Positions 56,005-64,000 of a stretch of DNA of 64,000 nt are shown piece by piece; position 1 is the stretch's first letter, and the number at the start of each line of letters is the position of its first letter. The position numbers were made by a program, and so were the translations under genes. Under the pieces are notes generated by a model. The model made no database searches. It saw only the letters and a program-made list of their open reading frames with translations, and was not told the DNA's origin. Source of the DNA: Curtobacterium citreum (lineage in GTDB: Bacteria > Actinomycetota > Actinomycetes > Actinomycetales > Microbacteriaceae); the NCBI RefSeq assembly GCF_006715175.1, contig NZ_VFMQ01000001.1:1116001-1180000 (forward strand), in the 5' to 3' direction.

Positions 56005-56849
56005 CCGCCATCGGCACGGCGACCGGACGCCAGCTGCCCGTCGTCGTCACGTCGCCCGTCGCGGTCTGGTTCGAGGACGGCTGGACCGTCACGAAGCGGA
56101 ACCTCGTGAAGATCAAGCGGTCCCCGGACATGCTCGTGTTCGCGGTCCTGCAGCCGATCATGTTCGTGCTGCTCTTCAGCCAGGTCTACGGCGGCGCGAT
56201 CCAGGTGCGGGGGACGGACTACACGCAGTTCCTGATGGCGGGGATCTTCGCCCAGACCGTCGTGTTCGGGGCGACGTTCTCCGGGTCCGCGATGGCGCAG
56301 GACCTGAAGGAGGGGCTGATCGACCGCTTCCGGACCCTGCCGATGTCGGCCTCGGCCGTGCTCGTCGGACGCACGAACTCGGACCTCGTGCTCAACGGGA
56401 TCTCGATGGTGATCATGATGGCCACCGGGCTCGCCGTCGGGTGGCGGGTGCAGTCCGCGCCGCACGAGTTCCTGGCCGGGGTCGGGCTGCTGCTGCTCTT
56501 CAGCTACGCGTTCAGCTGGGTGATGGCCCTGCTCGGGATGAGCGTGAAGACGCCGGAGGTCATCAACAACGCCTCGTTCATGATCCTGTTCCCGCTGACG
56601 TTCATCTCGAACGCCTTCGTGCCGAGCGAGACGATGCCGCTCGTCCTGCGCGTGTTCGCGGAGTGGAACCCGGTGTCGTCCCTCGTGCAGGCCGCGCGTG
56701 GACTGTTCGGCAACGTCGGGACGGCGCCGGTGCCGGACGTCTGGACGATGCAACACCCGGTGCTCACCGTGCTCGTCGGCATCGCCGTGATGCTCGCGGT
56801 CTTCGTGCCGTGGGCGGTGAACAAGTACACCCGGATCAGCGCGAAGTAG
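56001..56849 (+). CDS. ABC-2 transporter permease (DrrB-like)
   Basis: A 282-residue permease with six transmembrane segments. Marks are KRNLVKIKRSPDMLVFAVLQPIMF at the N-terminus, GIFAQTVVFGATFSG and EWNPVSSLVQAARGLFGN. It starts at GTG 56001 inside the ATPase stop. With that ATPase it forms an exporter for a drug, lipid or glycolipid; substrate unknown. It ends 45 bp before the APC permease gene. Confidence 0.9.
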   Translation: MTAIGTATGRQLPVVVTSPVAVWFEDGWTVTKRNLVKIKRSPDMLVFAVLQPIMFVLLFSQVYGGAIQVRGTDYTQFLMAGIFAQTVVFGATFSGSAMAQDLKEGLIDRFRTLPMSASAVLVGRTNSDLVLNGISMVIMMATGLAVGWRVQSAPHEFLAGVGLLLLFSYAFSWVMALLGMSVKTPEVINNASFMILFPLTFISNAFVPSETMPLVLRVFAEWNPVSSLVQAARGLFGNVGTAPVPDVWTMQHPVLTVLVGIAVMLAVFVPWAVNKYTRISAK

Positions 56850-56880
56850 ACCCGTGCTCCCGCGGACCACCGGGACCGCT

Positions 56881-56886
56881 TACCAT
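56881..56886 (+). promoter_or_regulatory. -10 hexamer TACCAT upstream of the APC permease
   Basis: TACCAT ends 8 nt before GTG 56895, suggesting a leaderless or near-leaderless transcript. Confidence 0.4.
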
Positions 56887-56894
56887 CGTCTCTC

Positions 56895-58880
56895 GTGACA
56901 GCGACCGATGCCGAGCGCGCCGCCCAGCGCGACGCCACCGAGCAGGCCCCCGACCGGAGCACCAGGCTCCGTCGCTGGATGCTGCACGGGGCCGACCAGG
57001 GGGCCTCGCACCAGGGACCGCACCAGGTCGAGGTCGAGAAGACCCACCCGTGGTGGCGGGTCATGTGCCTGACCGGCGTCGACTACTTCTCGACGCTCGG
57101 CTACCAGCCGGCCATCGCGGCCCTCGCCGCCGGGCTGCTGTCCCCGATCGCCACGATCGTGCTCGTCCTCGTGACCCTGTTCGGTGCGCTCCCGGTGTAC
57201 CGCCGGGTCGCGCAGGACAGCTTCAAGGGTGCCGGCTCGATCATGATGCTCGAGAAGCTCCTGCCCTGGTGGGCTGGGAAGCTCTTCGTGCTCGTGCTGC
57301 TCGGCTTCGCGGTGACGGACTTCATGATCACCATGACGCTGTCGGCCGCCGACGCCACGGCGCACATCGCCGAGAACCCCTTCACGCCGCACTGGTTCAC
57401 CGACATCCCGGTGCCCCTGACGCTCGCGCTCCTCCTGCTGCTCGGCGTCGTGTTCCTCCGCGGCTTCAAGGAGGCGATCGGCATCGCCGTCGGGCTCGTC
57501 GCCGTGTACCTGACGCTCAACGCCGTCGTCGTCGGGGTCGCGCTCTGGCACGTGTTCGAGCGTCCCGTCGTGGTCGACGACTGGTGGACCGGCCTCACCA
57601 CGCAGCACAGCAACCCCCTCGTGATGATCGGCATCGCGCTCGTGGTGTTCCCGAAGCTCGCACTCGGCCTGTCCGGCTTCGAGACCGGCGTCGCGGTCAT
57701 GCCGCAGGTCCGCGGCGACGCCACCGACGGCACGAGCGCACGCCCCGAGGGCCGCATCCGGGGGACCCGTCGCCTGCTCACCACCGCGGCGATCATCATG
57801 AGCTCGTTCCTCATCACGTCGTCGATCGCGACGACGTTCCTCATCCCGCAGCGCGAGTTCCAGCCCGGCGGGCAGGCGAACGGCCGGGCCCTGGCGTTCC
57901 TGGCGCACGAGTACCTCGGCAACGTCTTCGGCTCGGTGTACGACTTCTCGACGGTCGCGATCCTGTGGTTCGCGGGTGCGAGCGCGATGGCGGGCCTGCT
58001 CAACCTGGTGCCCCGGTTCCTGCCCCGCTACGGGATGGCGCCGCAGTGGGCCCGTGCGACGCGTCCGCTCGTGATCATCTTCACGCTCATCGCCTTCGCC
58101 ATCACGATCCTGTTCGAGGCCAACGTCGACGCCCAGGGCGGCGCGTACGCGACCGGTGTCCTCGTGCTCATCACGAGCGCCGCCTTCGCGGTGACGCTGT
58201 CCGCGCGCCGGAAGCAGCAGCGGAAGCGCGTGGTGGCCTTCGGGGTCATCACCGTCGTGTTCGTCTACACGACCGTCGCGAACATCATCGAACGGCCGGA
58301 CGGCGTCCGGATCGCCGCGGTGTTCATCGTCGCGATCGTGGTCGTCTCGCTGGTCTCCCGTGTCCGCCGCTCGTTCGAGCTGCGGGCGTCCTCGATCGAG
58401 CTCGACGCCGTCGCCCGGCAGTTCATCGAGGCCGACGCCGACCAGTTCAGCGCCGTGTGCATCATCGCGAACGAGCCGGGTGCCGGCACCGCTGCCGCCT
58501 ACCAGGCGAAGGGGCGCGAGGAACGACGCGACTCCGGCATCCCCGCCCGCGTGCCGACGATGTTCCTCGAGGTGCTCCCCGCCGACTCGTCGGACTTCGA
58601 GGAGGACCTGCTCGTCGAGGGCCACGTCGTGCACGGGCACCGCGTGCTCAAGGTTCGCTCGGGCAACGTGCCGAACACGATCGCGTCGACGCTGCTCGCG
58701 ATCCGGGACATCGCCGGGGTCGTGCCGGGCATCTACTTCGAGTGGAACGAGGGCAACCCGATCCGGAACGCGATCCGGTTCGTCTTCACCGGCGTCGGCG
58801 ACGTCGCCCCGGTCACGCGAGAGGTGCTCCGAGAAGCCGAACCGGACGTGAACCGGCGGCCGACCGTCCACGTGTCGTGA
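56895..58880 (+). CDS. APC superfamily permease with cytoplasmic C-terminal domain
   Basis: A 661-residue secondary transporter. The N-terminal ~45 residues are charged; twelve or so transmembrane segments follow (about 60-490), with the opening [18 protein letters not shown] and [15 protein letters not shown] soluble C-terminal domain (about 495-650) ends the protein. The layout recalls KimA-type potassium importers and related APC proteins annotated as amino acid permeases, so K+ or amino acids are both possible. The GTG 56895 start follows a TACCAT box. The next gene starts inside its stop (GTGA). Confidence 0.82.
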   Translation: MTATDAERAAQRDATEQAPDRSTRLRRWMLHGADQGASHQGPHQVEVEKTHPWWRVMCLTGVDYFSTLGYQPAIAALAAGLLSPIATIVLVLVTLFGALPVYRRVAQDSFKGAGSIMMLEKLLPWWAGKLFVLVLLGFAVTDFMITMTLSAADATAHIAENPFTPHWFTDIPVPLTLALLLLLGVVFLRGFKEAIGIAVGLVAVYLTLNAVVVGVALWHVFERPVVVDDWWTGLTTQHSNPLVMIGIALVVFPKLALGLSGFETGVAVMPQVRGDATDGTSARPEGRIRGTRRLLTTAAIIMSSFLITSSIATTFLIPQREFQPGGQANGRALAFLAHEYLGNVFGSVYDFSTVAILWFAGASAMAGLLNLVPRFLPRYGMAPQWARATRPLVIIFTLIAFAITILFEANVDAQGGAYATGVLVLITSAAFAVTLSARRKQQRKRVVAFGVITVVFVYTTVANIIERPDGVRIAAVFIVAIVVVSLVSRVRRSFELRASSIELDAVARQFIEADADQFSAVCIIANEPGAGTAAAYQAKGREERRDSGIPARVPTMFLEVLPADSSDFEEDLLVEGHVVHGHRVLKVRSGNVPNTIASTLLAIRDIAGVVPGIYFEWNEGNPIRNAIRFVFTGVGDVAPVTREVLREAEPDVNRRPTVHVS

Positions 58881-59875
58881 CCGACGGGGCGGTCGTGCAC
58901 CGCGCCTCCCGGCCGCTCGGCGGGTCCGTGGCGGTGCTCGTCGCCGCCACGGTGTGGGGCACGACCGGCACCGCGACGCACTTCGCCCCCGGGGTCCCGG
59001 CGTTCGTGTTCGGGGCCGTCACGTTCGGACTCGGCGGGCTCCTGCTCGCCGCGACGACCGGTCGCCCGGCGGTCCGCGCCCTGGGTCGGGCGGGGACCCG
59101 CGGCTGGGCGCTGCTCGGCGCCGCGTCGCTCGTCGTCTACGCGGTGGCCTTCTACGCCGCGCTCGCCGACGCGGGGGTCGCGCTCGGCACCACGGTCGCG
59201 ATCGGGTCCTCGCCGGTCTTCGCCGGTCTGGTCGAGTGGGTCGCCGACCGTCGGCGGGCGAGCGGCCGCTGGGTCGTGGCGACCCTGGTGAGCGTCGCCG
59301 GCATGGTGCTCGTGACGCTCGCGCGCTCCGAGGCCGCCGGCTCCGGGGCGCTGCCGGTGGGGCTCGGGAGTGCGCTGCTCGCCGGGCTGACCTACGCGAC
59401 GTACTCGTGGGCGGTCGCGCGCGGGATGCACGCGGCCACGCGGACCGTGCCCGTGCCGGTCCCTGCGCCGGAGCCGGCGCGCGGACCGGGCGTCGGTGAC
59501 GCGCGCGGCGTCCTGGGCGCGGTGTTCGGGCTCGCGGCGCTGCCGCTGGTCGTCCTCGCCCTGGTCGCCGGTCGGGACGCGCTCGTGCTCGGAGCGAACT
59601 GGCCGGTGTTCCTCTACCTGGCGCTCGTGCCGACGGTGCTCGGGCACTCCCTGTACGCCGTCGGACTCCGGAGCGTCAGTGCCTCGGTCGCGACGCTGCT
59701 GTCCCTGTTCGAGCCGGTCGTCGCCGCGGTGCTCGCCGTGCTCGTCGTCGGGGAACACCTCGGCGGAGCCGGCTGGATGGGCGTCGCCCTCGTGATCGGC
59801 GGCCTGGCGCTGCTCGCGCTGCCGGGTGGACGCCCGGCAGCGCGGGAGCGATCGGTCCGGGTCAGTTCCCGGTGA
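58877..59875 (+). CDS. DMT/EamA family transporter
   Basis: A 332-residue membrane protein with ten transmembrane segments in two EamA repeats (about 15-150 and 165-320). [18 protein letters not shown] opens helix 1, and [21 protein letters not shown] is the diagnostic helix-9 motif. It likely exports a metabolite such as an amino acid or small organic compound. It starts with GTG 58877 inside the previous stop. Its 3' end overlaps the convergent acyl-CoA ligase gene by 14 bp. A half-copy of the GGAGGCACG-type sequence sits in its first codons. Confidence 0.88.
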   Translation: MTDGAVVHRASRPLGGSVAVLVAATVWGTTGTATHFAPGVPAFVFGAVTFGLGGLLLAATTGRPAVRALGRAGTRGWALLGAASLVVYAVAFYAALADAGVALGTTVAIGSSPVFAGLVEWVADRRRASGRWVVATLVSVAGMVLVTLARSEAAGSGALPVGLGSALLAGLTYATYSWAVARGMHAATRTVPVPVPAPEPARGPGVGDARGVLGAVFGLAALPLVVLALVAGRDALVLGANWPVFLYLALVPTVLGHSLYAVGLRSVSASVATLLSLFEPVVAAVLAVLVVGEHLGGAGWMGVALVIGGLALLALPGGRPAARERSVRVSSR

Positions 59876-61544
59876 TCTGGTCGCGCACCTTGCGCCGGAG
59901 CACCTTGCCGATCATCGAGCGCGGCAGGTCCTCGACCACGACGATCCGTCGCGGCACCTTGTAGGCCGCGAGCTGGTCGCGGGACCACGCGCGGAGCGCC
60001 TCGGCGTCGAACGTCCTCGGGTCCTTCGGCACGACGGCCGCGACGACCTGCTCGTTGCCGCCCTGCGTGATGCCGACGACCGCGACCTCGCGCACGCTCG
60101 GGTGCTTGAGCAGTGCGTCCTCGACCTCGGACGGGGACACGTTGAACCCGCCGGTGATGATGAGTTCCTTGAGCCGGTCGACGATGCTGACGAAGCCGTC
60201 GGCGTCGATCGACACCACGTCACCGGTGCGGAACCAGCCGTCCGGGGTGAAGACCTCGTCGGTCGCCTCGGCCTTGCCCCAGTACCCGCGGAACACCTGC
60301 GGGCCCTTCACCTGGAGCTCGCCGGCCTCGCCCGTGCTGAGCACCTTCGTCGGGTCGTCCGGGTCGACCACACGCGCCTCGGTCGACGAGAGCGGGAGGC
60401 CGATCGCGCCGAGTCGCCGCTCCGGGGAGACCGGGTTCGCCATCAGCACGGGCGAGCACTCGGACAGGCCGTAGCCCTCGACGAGGTACCCGCCGGTGCG
60501 GGCCTCCCACGGCTCGACGACGTCCTGCGACAGCGGCATCGCGCCGGAGATGCCGATCTCGATGCCCTGCAGCGACACCTTCGCCGAGTCGGCGGCGTGC
60601 TGCAGGCGGGTGTAGATCGGCGGCACGGCGGGCAGGAACGTCGGCGGGTGCTTCTTCATCGCCTTGAGGACGAGGGCCGGGTCGAACGCCGGGAAGAGCA
60701 CCAGGCGCGAGGCCATGCTCATCGCGAAGGTCAGGCAGAGCGTCAGGCCGTAGGCGTGGAACATCGGCAGCACCGCGTACACGGTGTTGTCGCCGCGGCG
60801 GATCTGCGGCACCCACGCGCGTGACTGCGCGGCGTTCGCGAGCAGGTTCCGGTGGCTGAGCACCGCGCCCTTCGGCACCCCGGTGGTGCCGGACGTGTAC
60901 TGGATGAGCGCGACGTCGCTCGTCGCCGGACGCGGGTGCCGCTTCGACAGCTTCCGCGTCGACACCAGGTCGTCCCACTTCGTCGTGCCGCGCACGCTCG
61001 TGGTCAGCTTCGCGCGGGACTCCCGCGCCTTCGCGACCGGCAGCGCCAGGGCGAGGCGCGTCGTGCGGGGCATCGCACGGGTCAGGTCGACCGAGACGAT
61101 CGCGTCCACCGCGACGTCTGCGGGGAAGTCCTGCAGCGTGGCGACCGACTTGTCCCATGCGATCGCGACCTTCGCGCCGTGGTCCTCGAACTGGTGCCGG
61201 AGCTCGCGGGCCGTGTAGAGCGGGTTGTGCTCGACGACGATCGCACCGAGCCGGAGCACCGCGTAGAAGGCCACCACGTGCTGCGGGCAGTTCGGCAGCA
61301 CGATGGCCACCCGGTCGCCGGCCGTCACGCCGAGCTTCCGCAGTCCGTTCGCGGCGCGCAGGATCTGCTCCTGCAGGTCCGCGTAGGTGGTGGTCCGGCC
61401 GAAGAACTCGAGCGCCACCTTCCCCGGGAACCGTGCCGCGGACTGCTCCACGATGTCGGCGAGGGAGCCCGTGGGCTCCTCGATGTCGTGCGGGACCCCC
61501 GGGGCGTACGAGGCAAGCCAGGGACGAGGCGTGTCGATGCTCAC
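59862..61544 (-). CDS. Long-chain acyl-CoA synthetase (AMP-binding)
   Basis: A 560-residue adenylating enzyme that activates fatty acids to acyl-CoA. Motifs are the P-loop-like YTSGTTGVPKGA, the aromatic-rich YGLSECSPV, and GWFRTGDVVSID with the hinge DRLKELIITGGFNVSPSEVE, ending with the catalytic Lys in MIGKVLRRKVR. Length and order match bacterial FadD. The start is GTG 61544, 6 nt after a TAGGTT box (61551-61556). It is divergent from the MpaB-like gene, with about 70 bp between starts. Confidence 0.93.
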   Translation of the reverse strand: MSIDTPRPWLASYAPGVPHDIEEPTGSLADIVEQSAARFPGKVALEFFGRTTTYADLQEQILRAANGLRKLGVTAGDRVAIVLPNCPQHVVAFYAVLRLGAIVVEHNPLYTARELRHQFEDHGAKVAIAWDKSVATLQDFPADVAVDAIVSVDLTRAMPRTTRLALALPVAKARESRAKLTTSVRGTTKWDDLVSTRKLSKRHPRPATSDVALIQYTSGTTGVPKGAVLSHRNLLANAAQSRAWVPQIRRGDNTVYAVLPMFHAYGLTLCLTFAMSMASRLVLFPAFDPALVLKAMKKHPPTFLPAVPPIYTRLQHAADSAKVSLQGIEIGISGAMPLSQDVVEPWEARTGGYLVEGYGLSECSPVLMANPVSPERRLGAIGLPLSSTEARVVDPDDPTKVLSTGEAGELQVKGPQVFRGYWGKAEATDEVFTPDGWFRTGDVVSIDADGFVSIVDRLKELIITGGFNVSPSEVEDALLKHPSVREVAVVGITQGGNEQVVAAVVPKDPRTFDAEALRAWSRDQLAAYKVPRRIVVVEDLPRSMIGKVLRRKVRDQITGN

Positions 61545-61550
61545 CCGGCC

Positions 61551-61556
61551 AACCTA
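61551..61556 (-). promoter_or_regulatory. -10 hexamer TAGGTT for leaderless acyl-CoA ligase gene
   Basis: TAGGTT on the minus strand ends 6 nt before GTG 61544. Confidence 0.55.
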
Positions 61557-61616
61557 CCGGCGGGGTGCTGCCGACGGTCAGTGCTGACTGTCAGGGGCGC
61601 GACGGACGATGGGTGC

Positions 61617-62540
61617 ATGCCTTCCGTGTCCGACGCGTTCCGCACCCGCCTCAACGACACCTTCACCAACGGCGCCACCGAACGACCCGAGTGGATCGAC
61701 GCCCTCGAGCAGGGCTCCGACGCCGGGTTCTTCGGACCGGGCTCCGCCACCTGGGCGGTGCACGGCGGCAACCACACCGTGCTCGCGGGCGTCCGCGCGC
61801 TCCTCGTGCAGGCGCTGCACCCCGGTGCGCTCGCCGGCGTCGCCGACCACTCCCGCTACCGCGAGGACCCGTTCGGACGGCTCGCCGGCACCATCCGCTG
61901 GATCTACACGGTCTCGCACGGCGACACCGAACAGGCCACGCACGCCAGCCAGTGGGTGCGGAAGCTGCACGAGCGGGTGGTCGGGGAGTACGTCGACGGG
62001 CACGGGGTCACCCGGCCGTACGCCGCGAACGACCCGGACCTGGCCCGCTGGGTGCACCTCGCGTTCACCGACGCGTTCCTCCGCAGCGCGCAGGTCTGGG
62101 GAGCGCCGATCCCCGGCGGGGCCGACGCCTACGTCCGCGAGTGGGCGATCGCCGGACGCCTGATGGGCGTCGACGACGCACCGGAGTCCGAGTCCGAGCT
62201 CCGCGCGCAGATGAACGGGTACCTCGACCGCGGCGAACTCAAGGCCGACGCCCGCACCCACGACGTGGTCCGGTTCATCAAGGACCCGCCGCTCGCGCGG
62301 CTGCTGCGTCCCGGTTACCGCGCGCTCTTCGACGGTGCGGTCCTGTCGCTCGACCCGCGGCACCGCTCGATGCTCGGCCTGCGGACGCCGGCCGTCGGCC
62401 CGGTGGCCCTGCCCGTCCGTCAGGTCGCGGGCGTGGTGCTCGACGGGATCGGCGCGGTGCTCGGCAACACCCCCGGATCGGAGCGCGCAGCGCTCGTCCG
62501 CATCGCCCGCCTGCAGGGCGCGTCCGACGCGACCGACTGA
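61617..62540 (+). CDS. Oxygenase MpaB / DUF2236 family protein
   Basis: A 307-residue helical protein of the DUF2236 (MpaB, latex-clearing-protein-like) family of heme proteins. Family cues are the N-terminal WAVHGGNHTVLAGVRALLVQALHPGALAGVADHSRYREDP run with its conserved His residues, and RWIYTVSHGDTEQA. The His residues would serve as heme ligands in active members. Function in this organism is unknown; oxygen-dependent cleavage of hydrophobic compounds is the family theme. ATG 61617 was chosen for the family-like N-terminus. It is followed by an 18-bp-stem terminator. Confidence 0.85.
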   Translation: MPSVSDAFRTRLNDTFTNGATERPEWIDALEQGSDAGFFGPGSATWAVHGGNHTVLAGVRALLVQALHPGALAGVADHSRYREDPFGRLAGTIRWIYTVSHGDTEQATHASQWVRKLHERVVGEYVDGHGVTRPYAANDPDLARWVHLAFTDAFLRSAQVWGAPIPGGADAYVREWAIAGRLMGVDDAPESESELRAQMNGYLDRGELKADARTHDVVRFIKDPPLARLLRPGYRALFDGAVLSLDPRHRSMLGLRTPAVGPVALPVRQVAGVVLDGIGAVLGNTPGSERAALVRIARLQGASDATD

Positions 62541-62584
62541 CGGACAGGAGGCACGGTGCCAGCCGACACCGTGCCTCCTGTCCG
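62541..62584. terminator. Terminator with 18-bp stem of the GGAGGCACG family
   Basis: Arms 62541-62558 and 62567-62584 are exact inverse complements round an 8-nt loop, with GGAGGCACGGTG in the left arm. It starts right after the MpaB-like stop and ends 12 bp before the convergent aldo/keto reductase stop. Confidence 0.85.
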
Positions 62585-62596
62585 CCCCGTGGTGCG

Positions 62597-63756
<1,160 letters not shown>

Positions 63757-63760
<4 letters not shown>

Positions 63761-64000
63761 GCGTTCACCCTGGCATCGCGCCCTGTGACGGCGAGCAGGC
63801 GGACCTGCAGCGGAGCGTCGTCGTCGACGTCGACCGGGGCGGCGTAGAGGCCGGTCGCGGCGAGGTCCTCGATCTGCGGCTCGAAGTACTCCCACACTGC
63901 GCGGACGAGATCCTCGGGGAGCGTCTCGTTCGACCCGGTCGCCCGTGCCAGGTCCCAGGTGTGGATGGCGATGTCGCTGGTCTGTTCGGTGAGGTACTGC
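63757..64000 (-). CDS. C-terminal end of a DinB / TIGR03086-type protein (5' truncated by window edge)
   Basis: The last 80 codons of a gene entering from the right edge; the reading frame runs from 63999 down to a TGA at 63757-63759. The peptide contains DIAIHTWDLARATG, a strong mark of the mycothiol-dependent maleylpyruvate isomerase-like / TIGR03086 (DinB four-helix) family of metal-binding proteins. The two His positions in such motifs are metal ligands. The start lies outside the window. Its stop overlaps the ATG of the aldo/keto reductase, so the two are translationally coupled. Confidence 0.72.

Noticed and set aside
55706-59875. A 1389-residue plus-strand fusion protein across the DrrAB, APC and DMT genes
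   Set aside because: Only its final part, the DMT transporter from 58877, has real motifs; the rest is out of frame with known genes.

Overview
The window is chromosomal DNA of a very GC-rich actinobacterium. Gene content and order point to Microbacteriaceae, and Curtobacterium is my best guess; that is an inference from family knowledge, not a search. Pointers are the run UvrD2-like helicase / E1-like protein / DUF2342 / Lon-PDZ protease / UPF0182, the actinobacterial DUF3039, DUF3054, DUF3097 and DUF1023 families, a GatCAB operon and a teichoic-acid-type cluster. I see no phage, insertion sequence, CRISPR array, rRNA or replication origin. Two tRNA genes are present: initiator tRNA-Met and tRNA-Leu(TAG).

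Layout. 1-4.3 kb: end of a UvrD-type helicase overlapping a convergent E1/cyclodehydratase-like gene, DUF2342 hydrolase-like protein, membrane-anchored Lon-like protease. 4.5-9.8 kb: UPF0182 membrane protein, tRNA-fMet, nitrilase-family hydrolase, PLP aminotransferase. 10-12.1 kb: HtrA-type protease with a long Gln/Tyr repeat domain. 12.3-19.2 kb: surface glycopolymer cluster (two GT2 glycosyltransferases, CDP-alcohol phosphotransferase, glycerophosphotransferase-like protein, TagGH-like ABC exporter, NTP transferase). 19.5-22.4 kb: ABC ATPase and large permease. 22.5-26.9 kb: DUF3039, nicotinate phosphoribosyltransferase, then murI-rph-rdgB. 27-34.4 kb: DedA, tRNA-Leu, MFS exporter, mnmA, ligA, secreted DUF1023 hydrolase. 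34.6-41.2 kb: class A penicillin-binding protein and gatCAB. 41.4-47.9 kb: type III polyketide synthase plus methyltransferase, zinc alcohol dehydrogenase, DUF3097, an unknown protein, LacI regulator with DUF3054. 48.2-54.0 kb: ABC importer operon ending in a fused glycerophosphodiesterase-inositol monophosphatase. 54.1-64 kb: DrrAB-like exporter, APC and DMT transporters, acyl-CoA ligase, MpaB-like oxygenase, aldo/keto reductase and the end of a DinB/TIGR03086-type protein.

Three things stand out. (1) A dispersed family of palindromic elements, each exactly 59 nt, occurs in four clusters (24.2, 37.1, 45.5 and 63.6 kb; 14 copies of 59 nt plus one of 58 nt). The ends are GCGAGCGGGCGGAA and its inverse and the middles are cluster-specific; one cluster is read in frame inside a gene. 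(2) An ABC importer operon under a LacI regulator, with a clear 20-bp operator, encodes a glycerophosphodiesterase fused to an inositol monophosphatase. This suggests uptake and breakdown of a glycerophosphoinositol-like compound. (3) A recurrent terminator hairpin built on GGAGGCACG closes many transcription units, and one copy lies inside the start of a permease gene.

Regulation is also informative. Many genes start exactly 6-7 nt after a TANNNT -10 hexamer, so their mRNAs are probably leaderless. Most multi-gene units use ATGA/GTGA stop-start overlaps.
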